Assembly: GCF_029081005.1 (NCBI RefSeq)
Contig: NZ_JAJQTQ010000001.1
Coordinates: forward strand, 186,001 to 250,000
Direction of reading: 5' to 3'
Length of the DNA: 64,000 bases
DNA from: Halomonas elongata
Lineage (GTDB): Bacteria > Pseudomonadota > Gammaproteobacteria > Pseudomonadales > Halomonadaceae
The position numbers and the translations under genes are program-made. The notes below the pieces were generated by a model. That model was not told where the DNA came from and ran no database searches. It was given only the letters and a program-made list of their open reading frames with translations. Positions within the stretch are counted from its first letter, which is position 1, and each line of letters begins with the position of its first letter. Of the stretch, positions 34,526-43,831 are shown in pieces.

Positions 34526-36127
34526 TCAAAACCCGGCTCCCGACAACACTCGAAAACTCGGCCCGCCCAGATGCGCGGGATACCCGAAGGCCTGAATGCC
34601 CAGCACGTCGATGTCGCTATCGCGATGGACCAGGCCTGCCGTCGAGATCTGCAAGGCCGCCTGTTGCCAGGCATGGTCGAGCGTGCGGCATGCCTCGGCC
34701 CCTTGCCCCTCGGCACGCTCGATGGCATCGGCCGACTCGGTGGCCAGCCAGGGCGAGAGGTCCCAGCCATTGGCCAACCAGGCGGCCGCCTGGGCCTCGG
34801 CATCGTCGTTCAGGACGTGCCTCAATGCCGTGTCGAGCGCCGATATCACGCTCCGCCCTCGCGTCACCACGACCTGGCGCTTGAGTCGCCGGAGGGTGTT
34901 CGCCAATACCTGGACGTGCGTGGCATGGCCCGTGCGGTCGACCAGCTCGCAGACCCGCGGCTCGGCCGCATGGGGCGGCAGTACCAGGGCGATGTCGCTG
35001 TCGCGGCGCCACCGGGCATCCGGGGCGGCCACGTCGATCCACAGCGGCACTTGCGGCATGACACCGCGTAGCCGTCGATAGCGGTCGGTACCGATATCCG
35101 GGGCGACCAGGCACGCCTGAACCGAATGACACGAGGCGTCATCCGCCTCCGGGTCGACCAGTGTCACCCCGGCTTTCTCGGCGAGGGAGGCCAGTGTCCC
35201 GAATAACGGGTGATGACCGATCAGTCCCAGCGTGGTCAGCCTTTCGTTCGTCTTCGTGCCCGGCACCTTGTGGGTGTCGCGAATGGCGAAGAAGTGATGG
35301 ATCATGCCGGCGCGCTGGGGCGAATCCATGCATTGCCGGAACAGCTCGCGTTCGTAGGCGACGCCATCGGCAAACGACCGCTGCGTTGCCGCCTCGACGG
35401 CTTCCACGCAGCGAAACGGTGAGAACAGATAGGGCACATCGCGGCGCAGTTGCCGGCGATACCGTTCCAGCACGTCCTGTGCATGAGCGGGGGGCGACAG
35501 CTCGCTGATCAAGCGCGGCGCGATCTCGCCCGCCAGCCATTGCTCGGCGGCCAGGCGCGCCACGGCCTGCGGGTCCTCTGCCGCCACCACCTCATCCACG
35601 ATGCCGTGGCGCCGGGCCTCATCGGCGTCGACAAAGCGTCCGCTGGTCATCATGTCCAGCGCCATGTCGATACCGGTCAGCCGGGGCAACCGCTGGGTGC
35701 CGCCGGCTCCCGGCAACAGGCCCAGCTTGACCTCGGGCAGCCCGACGCGAGTGCCTTCGAGGGCGATGCGCCAATGGCAGCCCAGGGCCACCTCCAGCCC
35801 ACCGCCCAGCGCGGTGCCGTGGAGCACGGCGATGATGGGCTTGTGGCTGGCTTCCAGGGCGGTGATCACGCTGGCCAGCAGCGGTGGCTGTGGCGGCTTG
35901 CCAAACTCGCGGATATCGGCGCCCGCAATGAAAGTGCGACCGGCCGCCACCATCACGATGACATCGACCGCCTTGTCTTCCAGGGCCTCCTGCAGGGCCT
36001 CGAGCACCCCCTGGCGAACCGCCTGGCCAAGTGCATTGACCGGCGGATTATTGATGCAGATCCGGCCGCTACGCCCCTCTCGGGTGTATTGGACCGGCGC
36101 GCCGCCGAGGCTTTCGGACGTTGACAT
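34526..36127 (-). CDS. Enoyl-CoA hydratase fused to a degenerate 3-hydroxyacyl-CoA dehydrogenase region
   Basis: 533 residues from ATG 36127 (AGGAAA upstream). Residues about 1-210 form a crotonase: RTFIAGADIREF (oxyanion loop), ALGGGLEVALGCHWRIAL, LPEVKLGLLPGAGGTQRL with the catalytic Glu, and a following helical linker as in FadJ-type proteins. The second part (about 285-480) aligns with the dehydrogenase half of FadB/FadJ, but the NAD loop G-x-G-x-x-G is replaced by LGLIGHHPLFGTLAS and the catalytic motif is not recognisable. It is therefore probably a hydratase only. A separate dehydrogenase gene follows 91 bases downstream. Confidence 0.85.
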   Translation of the reverse strand: MSTSESLGGAPVQYTREGRSGRICINNPPVNALGQAVRQGVLEALQEALEDKAVDVIVMVAAGRTFIAGADIREFGKPPQPPLLASVITALEASHKPIIAVLHGTALGGGLEVALGCHWRIALEGTRVGLPEVKLGLLPGAGGTQRLPRLTGIDMALDMMTSGRFVDADEARRHGIVDEVVAAEDPQAVARLAAEQWLAGEIAPRLISELSPPAHAQDVLERYRRQLRRDVPYLFSPFRCVEAVEAATQRSFADGVAYERELFRQCMDSPQRAGMIHHFFAIRDTHKVPGTKTNERLTTLGLIGHHPLFGTLASLAEKAGVTLVDPEADDASCHSVQACLVAPDIGTDRYRRLRGVMPQVPLWIDVAAPDARWRRDSDIALVLPPHAAEPRVCELVDRTGHATHVQVLANTLRRLKRQVVVTRGRSVISALDTALRHVLNDDAEAQAAAWLANGWDLSPWLATESADAIERAEGQGAEACRTLDHAWQQAALQISTAGLVHRDSDIDVLGIQAFGYPAHLGGPSFRVLSGAGF

Positions 36128-36176
36128 GGGCGTTTCCTGACTATCGAGTCGAATGGATCGGGGCGAACATGATGGG

Positions 36177-38081
36177 CTAGTGCAGACCACGCTTTCTGAC
36201 GCCCCCCGGCAACAACGCCATGGCATAGCCAATCCCCAGCACCACGAGGCCCAGCAGGTCACTGAGTCGCTCGGGATAGATCAGCAACGCCGCCGCCAGC
36301 AACAGCACCAGGCGCAACGCTCGGCCGATGGGTCCGACCGCGTACAGGTAGCCTTCCATCACCGACGCCAGCAGCCAGATCGATACGATGGCGGTCGTCG
36401 CCGACAAGGCGATGTGGAGTAGTTCCCCCTGCAGGATCAATGACGGGTTGAGCACGAAGAGAAACGGCAGGACGAAAAGAATGCTGCCAAGCCGCAGGGC
36501 CTTGAAGCCGGTGCGCATATTGTCGGCCCCGGCCACGCCTGCCGACGTGATGGCGGCCAGCGCCACGGGAGGCGTGATGTAGGACAGCATGCCCCAATAC
36601 AGGATGAACAGATGGCTGCCCAACGGATTGAGTCCCGCTTCGACGAGGGCCGGTGCCAGCAGAATCGACAGGAAGATGTAGCAGGCACTGACCGTCATGC
36701 CCATGCCCAGAATAAAGCTGGTAATGGCGCCGGCGATGAGCATCAGCGGTATGCTGTCGCCCGCATACAGCAGGAGCTCGCGCGAAAAGGCGCCCGCCAC
36801 CCCGGTATACGAGAGCCCGCCGACCACCAGGCCGATCCCGGCCAGTACGGCCACCAGGTTGCCGATACCCTTGGAGAGTTCCAGCAGGAAGGAAAGCCAC
36901 TTGTCGAGCCCCAGCCTGCCCTCGCGACGGAACATGGCCGTCACCAGCAGCACCAGTGTCGCGTAGTATGGTGCGTGCGATTCGAGACGCATGACCAGCA
37001 GCATGTAGATCAGCACGCCCAGGCTCAGCAGATACGACCAGCCGGACTTCAGCGTCTGCCAGAGCGGCGGCACTTCGTCGCTGCGCATACCGACAAGCTT
37101 CTTGCGCGCGGCGTAATGATCGACTTGCAGCAACAGGGCCAGATAGAACATGATCGCCGGCAGTAGTGCCGCCACCATCACCTCGGCATAGGTGACCCCC
37201 AGAAACGATGCCATGATGAACGCGACCGCCCCCATCACCGGTGGCATCAGCGTGCCGCCCGTCGATGAACAGGCCTCGACCGCCGCGGCATACTCCGCTG
37301 GATAGCCCGAGCGCTTCATGGCCGGGATGGTCATGCTGCCGGTGGTCAGAATGTTCGAGACGGCACTGCCCGACAGGCTGCCCATGAAGGCGCTGGAAAT
37401 CACCGCAACCTTGGCGGGCCCGCCTCGGCTGCGACCCAGCAAGGCGGTGGCAAAACGCATGAAGAAGTCACCGCCCCCCGTCAGCGTCAGGGCAATGCCG
37501 AACACCACAAAGCCGATAACCAGGTTGGCCACCACCTGCATGGGAATGCCGATGATGCTTTCGGCCCCCATCACGTGGGAGCGAATGGTTTCCCCGAGCG
37601 TAAAGCTGTTACTCCAGAGAAACCCGGGCATGTGTCCGGCATAGAGCGGGTAGGTGCCGAACACGAGCGCCACGACGAAGACCGCCCAGCCACCACAGCG
37701 CCTGACCCCTTCGAGCACCAGCAGCAACAGCACTGTCGAGGTTATCGTTGCCTGAAGCGGTGCAAAGTACTCCCAGCCTTCCTGGGACATTCGCATGCCG
37801 TTGAGCCCGAGGTAGAAGGCACTGACCAACGCCATGGCCGACAGCAGCCAGTCATACCAGGGAAGTCGCCCCCTGTCCCTGGGGCGCAAGGGGAAACACA
37901 GAAAGGCCGCCGCCAGAAAGATACCGACCAGGTAATAAAGAAAGGAATTCCCTAAAGGATAAAAACCCAGGATGCGTAATGCGAAGGCCTGATTGATGGC
38001 CAAGGCGAGCCCCACGCCCCCCAGAACGATAACGAACCAACGAGCCGGTCCGGCCAATCGGTTATCGGAAGATGTCTGCAT
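36177..38081 (-). CDS. TRAP transporter fused permease (DctQM-type 4TM/12TM)
   Basis: 634 residues from ATG 38081. An N-terminal four-segment small-permease region precedes a DctM-like large permease (MGSLSGSAVSNILTTGSMTI, SSTGGTLMPPVMGAVAFIMA, FILGMGMTVSACYIFLSILL). Such fusions work with TAXI-type binding proteins, one of which is encoded next (38431-39561). Import is driven by an ion gradient, in halophiles usually Na+. The substrate is probably the carboxylate degraded by this gene cluster. Confidence 0.92.
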   Translation of the reverse strand: MQTSSDNRLAGPARWFVIVLGGVGLALAINQAFALRILGFYPLGNSFLYYLVGIFLAAAFLCFPLRPRDRGRLPWYDWLLSAMALVSAFYLGLNGMRMSQEGWEYFAPLQATITSTVLLLLVLEGVRRCGGWAVFVVALVFGTYPLYAGHMPGFLWSNSFTLGETIRSHVMGAESIIGIPMQVVANLVIGFVVFGIALTLTGGGDFFMRFATALLGRSRGGPAKVAVISSAFMGSLSGSAVSNILTTGSMTIPAMKRSGYPAEYAAAVEACSSTGGTLMPPVMGAVAFIMASFLGVTYAEVMVAALLPAIMFYLALLLQVDHYAARKKLVGMRSDEVPPLWQTLKSGWSYLLSLGVLIYMLLVMRLESHAPYYATLVLLVTAMFRREGRLGLDKWLSFLLELSKGIGNLVAVLAGIGLVVGGLSYTGVAGAFSRELLLYAGDSIPLMLIAGAITSFILGMGMTVSACYIFLSILLAPALVEAGLNPLGSHLFILYWGMLSYITPPVALAAITSAGVAGADNMRTGFKALRLGSILFVLPFLFVLNPSLILQGELLHIALSATTAIVSIWLLASVMEGYLYAVGPIGRALRLVLLLAAALLIYPERLSDLLGLVVLGIGYAMALLPGGVRKRGLH

Positions 38082-38430
38082 GAGAGAAAATCTCCTAAAT
38101 GCCGGGTAAAAGCCTTGCCAGACTAGCCTGAGTGAAGCCAGCACGCTCTCCGCTCGGCATTACGGCTTCGTCACTGAAATGCGTCCCCGCAACAGCTCTC
38201 ATGGGCAAGACTCGACATCGCTTCCTGTCAGGGCCTGGCGCTTTCCACCTATCTTCTCGATGGCTCAAAAAGTAGAGAGGAAGCACCCTGGTGCTGGCCT
38301 GACAGAAACAAGCGTTGCCGGGCGGCTCAGTGCACTATAAAACCGTTGCTGCGTGACACACCGAGGGCATGTCGCCCCATGGCCTCGGCATGTCCCCACT
38401 TTGCGATTCGGGCGTTTTATTTCGCCCCCT
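38082..38430. other. 349-base gap between TAXI gene and TRAP permease gene
   Basis: No gene seen. The gap lies within a leftward unit. It may contain a stabilising hairpin or an internal promoter, since binding proteins are usually made in excess of their permeases; I could not identify one confidently. Confidence 0.4.
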
Positions 38431-39561
38431 TCACTTGCTCAAGGCCGCCTGACGCTTCTCTTCCCATAACGCCTTGAACGCTTCTTCATCCATCCCCTCC
38501 CCTTCCTCGAGGGTAGTGCTCCAGGCATTCTTCAAGGTCTCCAGGCGAGCCTCTCGCGCGTCATTCCACTCCTGCATCTCGTCGGTCCAGATGCCCTTTT
38601 CCTCCAGGTAACGAATGGCACCATCGTGGAAGGGAATATCGATCGGTGGCGTACCGGCATCGGAAATCCTCCAGCGCTGGATGGCCGCAGTGGCATCCTT
38701 GTAAAGGTCATAGTTTTCATCGAGCGCCTTGATCACCTCATAGACCTCATCCTCGCTCTTGTCGGCCGTGGCAACGATGATCGGATAACGGTAGGCCAGC
38801 ATGTTGGCCGGTGAGGATTCGGAAAGACCAGCGCCGATGGTTTCCTTGAAGGGCTGAAAAACCGGGGCGACGTCGTTCATCCGTTTCCAGCCTTCCTCGT
38901 CGTCGGCCGGAATGTCCACCCAGTGGATGCCGCGCGGCGACTCGGCCAGTTCATACAACTGGCTCGCGGTGGTCGTGGTGCAGGTTGCATCGGCACGATC
39001 CTCCACAAGGGAGCTCATCGATGCCTTGTGAGTCGGAAACATGACGATATCGACATCACTGCGGTCCAGACCCGCAAACGCCAGGATGGCATCGCACTTG
39101 ACCTGAACGGAGGGATTGCCCGCGGTATAGGCGACGCGCTTGCCTTTCAGATCCTCGAGCGTCTCGATATCGGCATCGGCGGCCGTGGGCACCCCGAAAG
39201 TAGAAGGACGTCCCGCAACAGCACGCAAGTCCTGAGGCCCCCAGCGGCGTTCCGAGAAGTCATATACGCCCTCGGAGGCGAAGAAACTCTCGGTTGCCAG
39301 GAAGGCATAGTCCGCCCGGCCCGATACCAGCGGCTGAAGTCGACCGATGGCCGAACCGGAGGGCTGAATACGTATACGGGTGCCCGAAGCCTTGCCAAAG
39401 GCGTCGGCGATCGCGGATGCCTCGGAATGACCTTGAGAGCCGACATCGTAGGCGGTCCAGATCATGGTATCCGGCAGAGATGCCGCCTGCGCACCACTGA
39501 TACTCATGCCAGTAGCCAGGGCCACGGTCAGGAGGCTTGTCGTAAGTGTCTTGCACATCAT
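38431..39561 (-). CDS. TAXI-family TRAP transporter periplasmic binding protein
   Basis: 376 residues from ATG 39561 (GAGGA upstream). The signal peptide MMCKTLTTSLLTVALATGMS... is cut near GAQA-AS. Typical TAXI features: WTAYDVGSQGHSEASAIADA, IRIQPSGSAIGRLQPL, and the ligand loop near TAGNPSVQVKCDAIL. The mature protein is acidic, as in halophiles. It binds the solute for the fused TRAP permease encoded downstream. Confidence 0.92.
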   Translation of the reverse strand: MMCKTLTTSLLTVALATGMSISGAQAASLPDTMIWTAYDVGSQGHSEASAIADAFGKASGTRIRIQPSGSAIGRLQPLVSGRADYAFLATESFFASEGVYDFSERRWGPQDLRAVAGRPSTFGVPTAADADIETLEDLKGKRVAYTAGNPSVQVKCDAILAFAGLDRSDVDIVMFPTHKASMSSLVEDRADATCTTTTASQLYELAESPRGIHWVDIPADDEEGWKRMNDVAPVFQPFKETIGAGLSESSPANMLAYRYPIIVATADKSEDEVYEVIKALDENYDLYKDATAAIQRWRISDAGTPPIDIPFHDGAIRYLEEKGIWTDEMQEWNDAREARLETLKNAWSTTLEEGEGMDEEAFKALWEEKRQAALSK

Positions 39562-39764
39562 GGCTGCTTCCTCTTTATCGTTGTTACGAGATGATATTTT
39601 ACAAGGCAATTATCAGCGTGAAGTTCATTATTGGTATTCTGGACTTTCGTTCTTCACCGAAACTTTCTTGCCGCGAGGCTTTTGTCTTCGCACATTCTTG
39701 TCGGACGCTTCGGTACGTTTCATCAAACGTTCCCCCAGACAATCAGGTGGCATGAGATGGCATC

Positions 39765-40961
39765 TCAACCACCTGGCCCAGAGGGCAACACGCCGACCTC
39801 TCTCAGTCTTTTCACTTCCGCGTCCCGAATCCCCAGCTCTTCGAGAATATCGTTGGTATGCTGCGAAAAGCGTGGTGGTGGGCGACGGTAGTCCGCCGGC
39901 GTTCGCCCCATCTTGATGGGCGATCCGGTACCTTGGTAATCACCCATGCGTACGATCATCTGACGATGCTCGGTATGCGGATGCGCCAGTACCTGTGAGG
40001 TTTCCTGAACCGGTCCACTGGGCACGCCACGGCGAATCAAGCGCTCTGCAAGCGCCTGGCCATCCTGGTTTTCCATGGCCGCTTCCAGCTCATCCTTCAG
40101 CTCTTCTCGATGGGCCCTACGCTCAGCATTGTCGATGAAACGCGGGTCGTCCTTCAGACCTGGACAGCCGAGCTCCTCACACAGTCTGGCGAATTGGGTG
40201 TTGTTGCCTACCGCCAGGAAGAGGGGATCGGTACCCGTCCGGAAGACCGAGTAAGGCATGATATTGGGGTGGGCATTACCGGTACGTCGTGGCTCGGGAC
40301 CACCGTAGAATACATTGGGAAAATGCGGATGCATCAACGAGAGACCGGCATCGTAAAGCGATGCTTCGACGAACTGTCCCTCGCCACTGCGCTGCCGGTC
40401 GTGCAGCGCCAGACTGATGCCGATCACGGCGTTGAGGCCCGACACCAGATCGACGACGGGCAGGCCGATACGCAGCGGGTCACCGCCCTCTTCCCCGTTG
40501 ACACTCATCAAGCCCGCCATGGCCTGGATCACCGCGTCGTAACCCGGCAGGCCGCCAAGGGGGCCATCCGCGCCGAAGCCACTGATCCGGCAATGCACCA
40601 ATCGGGGAAAGCGTTCGTGCAGAACGTCATACCCCAGCCCCCATTTTTCCAGTGTGCCTGGCTTGAAGTTTTCCACCAGCACATCGGCATCGGCCAGCAG
40701 CCGCGTAAGCAGTTCGCGACCCTCCTCCTGGCGAAGATCCAGGGCCATGCCGCGCTTGTTGCGGTTGAGGCCATGGAAGTATGAGGCGGCTTCGTCTTCG
40801 GCAAACGGCGGGCCCCACCCCCGTGTCTCGTCGCCGGCCGGAGGTTCGATCTTGATCACATCCGCGCCGTAGTCACCCAGCATCTGGGTACAGTACGGCC
40901 CACCCAGGACCCGACTCAGATCGATCACTCGAATACCGCTCAAGGCATTATTCTGTTCCAT
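39765..40961 (-). CDS. Family III CoA-transferase (CaiB/BaiF/SUGCT-like)
   Basis: 398 residues: GIRVIDLSRVLGGPYCTQML, VIKIEPPAGDETRGWGPPF, ENFKPGTLEKWGL, GYDAVIQAMAGLMSVNGEEG. The catalytic Asp of the family fits that in PGYDAVIQA. Enzymes of this type move CoA from succinyl-CoA or a similar donor to carboxylates such as glutarate, oxalate or carnitine. It sits 14 bases after the acyl-CoA dehydrogenase stop and is likely the activation step for the imported acid. Confidence 0.9.
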   Translation of the reverse strand: MEQNNALSGIRVIDLSRVLGGPYCTQMLGDYGADVIKIEPPAGDETRGWGPPFAEDEAASYFHGLNRNKRGMALDLRQEEGRELLTRLLADADVLVENFKPGTLEKWGLGYDVLHERFPRLVHCRISGFGADGPLGGLPGYDAVIQAMAGLMSVNGEEGGDPLRIGLPVVDLVSGLNAVIGISLALHDRQRSGEGQFVEASLYDAGLSLMHPHFPNVFYGGPEPRRTGNAHPNIMPYSVFRTGTDPLFLAVGNNTQFARLCEELGCPGLKDDPRFIDNAERRAHREELKDELEAAMENQDGQALAERLIRRGVPSGPVQETSQVLAHPHTEHRQMIVRMGDYQGTGSPIKMGRTPADYRRPPPRFSQHTNDILEELGIRDAEVKRLREVGVLPSGPGG

Positions 40962-40975
40962 GCCCCCTCCTTCGG

Positions 40976-42694
40976 TTACAGGCGTTTTGCGCTTTCACGG
41001 CTAATCGGCGTTTCGGCCAGCAACGCTTCCATCTGCGTCGGTTCCTCGGCCGGCGACGCCAACGGATCCTGGGCGGCCAGTCGATAGCGCAGCACCATCC
41101 TGGCCAGCACCAGACGTCGCCAGTCATCTCTCAGTTGGGCCGCTTCCCAGGCCATGAACACCGCAGACGCCAGATGGTAGAGGCCGGAGGCAACACGCCG
41201 GGTTTCCAGTTCATCGTCGCGCTCGCCGCTGGTGACGTCTTCGGCGACGTTTCTCAGTCGCGTCAAGGCGGTGTCGAACGCCTGGCGCTCCTCCCGAGTG
41301 AGATCAATGGTGTCCAGGCAGCGCTGCAGGTAGTCGCACAACACCGGCAGGGTACCTTCGCGGCGGATCGAACGAAGGACGTCGAGCGCGACGATGTTGC
41401 TGGTACCTTCCCAGATGGACCCCAGGTGAGCATCACGCAGAACCCGGGCGTCCGACCATTCCTCGATATAGCCACAGCCACCTCGAACTTCCATGCCATC
41501 GCCAGCCACTCGGCGCGCATCTCGCGTCGAGCGGAACTTGATCAAGGGGGTCAGGATACGCAGCAGCTTGGCGGCTTCGGCATCACCGGCATCGGCGCGT
41601 CGCAGGCAGTCGGCGGTATGCAGCATGATGCTTCGCGCTTGTTCTGTCGGCAGCATCATCTTGCACAACTGCCGGCGCATCAGCGGCATGTCAATCAGGT
41701 GACGCCCGAAGGCCATGCGGTTGCGGGCGATGAACAGCGACTCGTTGAGCGTTCTGCGCATGAGTCCGGCCGAACGCACGCCGTTGGAAAGACGCGACAT
41801 GTTGATCATGTCGGTCATATGCTTGAAACCCTTGCCATGTTCACCGACGACATAGGCTTCGGCGCCTTCCAGCATGATCTCGCCACTGGCCATGGAGCGC
41901 GTGCCCAACTTGTCCTTGAGGCGCAGGATGCGATAGCGATTGAGGCTGCCATCCTCCAGACGCCGCGGGAGCAGGAAGAGCGTCAGGCCACGTGTGCCGG
42001 ATTCGGCGTTTTCCGGGCGCGCCAGTACCATGGCCAGGTCCGCATCCGGGTTGGAGCAGAACCACTTGTCGCCATACAGGCGCCACACGCCATCCTCGCA
42101 GCGCGCCTCGGTGGTCACCGCCCCGACATCCGAGCCGGCATCCTGCTCGGTCATGAACATCGCGCCCTGGTACTGGTAGTCGCTGTCCTGAGAGGTCAGT
42201 CGGTCGAGATAGCGATCGATCAGTTCCCGGGAGCCGAACTTGCGCAGCGTACGCGTCAGGGAGTCGGTCATGCTGAGCGGACAGCACAGCCCGAACTCCG
42301 CCTGTACATAGAGAAAGGTCAAGCCGTACTTGACGACGGGCGGCATCGGTTCGGGCCAGTCCAGCACACCACCACGATGCGACATGGCCTGAAGCCCGAA
42401 GTGCGAGTAGGCATAGTACTCCAGGCGACGATAGGAAGGGTGTTTCTTGACCAGGGGCGCCTCGGCGCCATTTCGCGTTCTGAGCTGTAATGTCGGCGGA
42501 TTCTTGTCGGCATCCAGCGCCAGGGACTCGAGCTCGCCCCCCGCCAGCTCGCCCATTTTCGTAAACCAGGGCTCGACATGGGAGCGCACCGATGATGGCA
42601 GGTAAACGTCCAGCAAACGAGCGAACCCGGGGTCGCTATGATAAGCGTTATGCCCCCAGTTATCGGGAATGTTGCGATGAATGGCGTTAGACAC
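40976..42694 (-). CDS. Acyl-CoA dehydrogenase, AidB-like subgroup
   Basis: 572 residues, longer than the usual 380-residue enzyme and of the AidB/ACAD11-like type. FMTEQDAGSDVGAVTTEAR is the first signature with the flavin and substrate contacts; GDKWFCSNPDAD, TRSMASGEIMLEGAEAYVVG and RGGCGYIEEWSDARVLRDA, IWEGTSNIVALDVLRS are also conserved. AidB itself has unsettled substrates, but the setting here (CoA-transferase, hydratase, dehydrogenase, thiolase) argues for a true alpha,beta-dehydrogenase. It is the first gene of the leftward unit and is divergent from a LysR gene. Confidence 0.88.
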   Translation of the reverse strand: MSNAIHRNIPDNWGHNAYHSDPGFARLLDVYLPSSVRSHVEPWFTKMGELAGGELESLALDADKNPPTLQLRTRNGAEAPLVKKHPSYRRLEYYAYSHFGLQAMSHRGGVLDWPEPMPPVVKYGLTFLYVQAEFGLCCPLSMTDSLTRTLRKFGSRELIDRYLDRLTSQDSDYQYQGAMFMTEQDAGSDVGAVTTEARCEDGVWRLYGDKWFCSNPDADLAMVLARPENAESGTRGLTLFLLPRRLEDGSLNRYRILRLKDKLGTRSMASGEIMLEGAEAYVVGEHGKGFKHMTDMINMSRLSNGVRSAGLMRRTLNESLFIARNRMAFGRHLIDMPLMRRQLCKMMLPTEQARSIMLHTADCLRRADAGDAEAAKLLRILTPLIKFRSTRDARRVAGDGMEVRGGCGYIEEWSDARVLRDAHLGSIWEGTSNIVALDVLRSIRREGTLPVLCDYLQRCLDTIDLTREERQAFDTALTRLRNVAEDVTSGERDDELETRRVASGLYHLASAVFMAWEAAQLRDDWRRLVLARMVLRYRLAAQDPLASPAEEPTQMEALLAETPISRESAKRL

Positions 42695-42780
42695 GTGGCG
42701 AGCTCCTCTTCAGTGATACAGCTGACTGACACCTTAGGTAGCCATTTGGCCCGTCTCCAATACTCTTTCAGGATGCTTCA

Positions 42781-42796
42781 ATACAGTTTACTGTAT
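42781..42796. promoter_or_regulatory. Palindromic operator candidate in the LysR/acyl-CoA dehydrogenase gap
   Basis: ATACAGT-TT-ACTGTAT, a perfect 16-base inverted repeat, lies 33 bases before the LysR start and 86 bases before the acyl-CoA dehydrogenase start. This is the typical place and symmetry of a LysR recognition site that controls both directions. Confidence 0.6.
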
Positions 42797-42828
42797 CGTC
42801 ATGCGATAACCCTTGCGGAAGCAGGCTG

Positions 42829-43731
42829 ATGGCACTGACGTTTCGTCAACTCCGATATTTTCTGATCTTGTCCGATGAGCTGCATTTCGGGCGGGCGGCT
42901 CAGCGGCTGCATATTTCACAACCGCCCCTGAGCGCGAGCCTGCGTCAGTTGGAGGAGGAGCTAGGTACCCGGCTACTGGACCGTAACAGCAAACAGGTGA
43001 AGCTGACCCCGGCCGGCGAGATCTTCCAGCGTCAGACCCGACGCCTGCTGGAACAGCTGGAAGACTCGAGGCAATTGGTAAAACGCGCCGCTTCGAGCCC
43101 TTCGGGCCTGCTGAAGGTGGGATTCACGCCTGCGATGATATTCCGTTGCCTGCCGCGTGCACTGCACCTCTTGCAGGAACAGCAGCCAGGCATCGACATC
43201 AAGTTGATAGAGAAGAATTCGGCAATCCAGGTCGAAGCGGTCAGCGAAGGGCAACTGGATATCGGCTTCATTCACTCCATGCCGTTGCCCGAGAAGCTGA
43301 CCTCACTGATGATCGCCGATGAGCCCTTCCTTTGCTGCCTGCCGATGCACCATCACATGGCCCGGCGCACTCGGCTCTCGCTCAACGACCTACGCAATGA
43401 GCCCATGGTCATGTTTGGCCGTGACCTGGCACCTCATTACTACGACCGTATTCTCAGCCTGTTTCGTGTCGCCGACATCGAGCCCCGCATTTATCATGAG
43501 GTTTCTCACTGGCTGACCATCGTCGCGCTCGTGTCACGTGACATGGGAGTGGCACTGGTACCCCGCTCGCTTGCGCAGACAGGGCTTTCCAGCGTCGTGT
43601 TCATCCCGCTGGACGATGCCCGTACGCAGCATCAGTCGCATTGCATCTGGGCGCCCGATACCGAAAACCCTGGTAGAGATCTTCTGATCGACTGTGTACG
43701 CACGTCCTTGCAGAGCGAGTTCGCTCTTTAG
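42829..43731 (+). CDS. LysR-type regulator of the catabolic unit
   Basis: 300 residues: MALTFRQLRYFLILSDELHF, RAAQRLHISQPPLSASLRQL, then an effector domain (GLLKVGFTPAMIFRCLPRAL). It belongs to the CbbR/CatM-like subgroup common next to aromatic and organic acid catabolic genes. It is divergent from the acyl-CoA dehydrogenase gene across a 134-base gap with a palindrome at 42781-42796. The stop codon TAG at 43729-43731 overlaps the first two bases of the right 49-bp repeat. Confidence 0.92.
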   Translation: MALTFRQLRYFLILSDELHFGRAAQRLHISQPPLSASLRQLEEELGTRLLDRNSKQVKLTPAGEIFQRQTRRLLEQLEDSRQLVKRAASSPSGLLKVGFTPAMIFRCLPRALHLLQEQQPGIDIKLIEKNSAIQVEAVSEGQLDIGFIHSMPLPEKLTSLMIADEPFLCCLPMHHHMARRTRLSLNDLRNEPMVMFGRDLAPHYYDRILSLFRVADIEPRIYHEVSHWLTIVALVSRDMGVALVPRSLAQTGLSSVVFIPLDDARTQHQSHCIWAPDTENPGRDLLIDCVRTSLQSEFAL

Positions 43732-43778
43732 CGTCACCTGTTTGATGAATGATCCATATCGCCACCGCCAGCGTAGCA
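43730..43778. repeat. 49-bp direct repeat, right copy (candidate island boundary)
   Basis: It is identical to 30838-30886 over 49 bases and in the same orientation. This copy lies between the LysR stop and the 3' end of the leftward MFS gene. Here the ribosome-binding site in the repeat reads into the 3' end of LysR on the wrong strand, with no gene to serve, so this copy seems displaced from its original context. Confidence 0.9.
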
Positions 43779-43831
43779 ACCTGGACGGCATTCACTCCGG
43801 AACGAGTGTCACACGACCGGCCTGGTCTGTG

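Noticed and set aside
30838..43778. tRNA-derived attachment sites for the 49-bp repeats
   Set aside because: The repeat does not fold like the 3' end of a tRNA and no tRNA or integrase gene is present; the island idea rests on other evidence.
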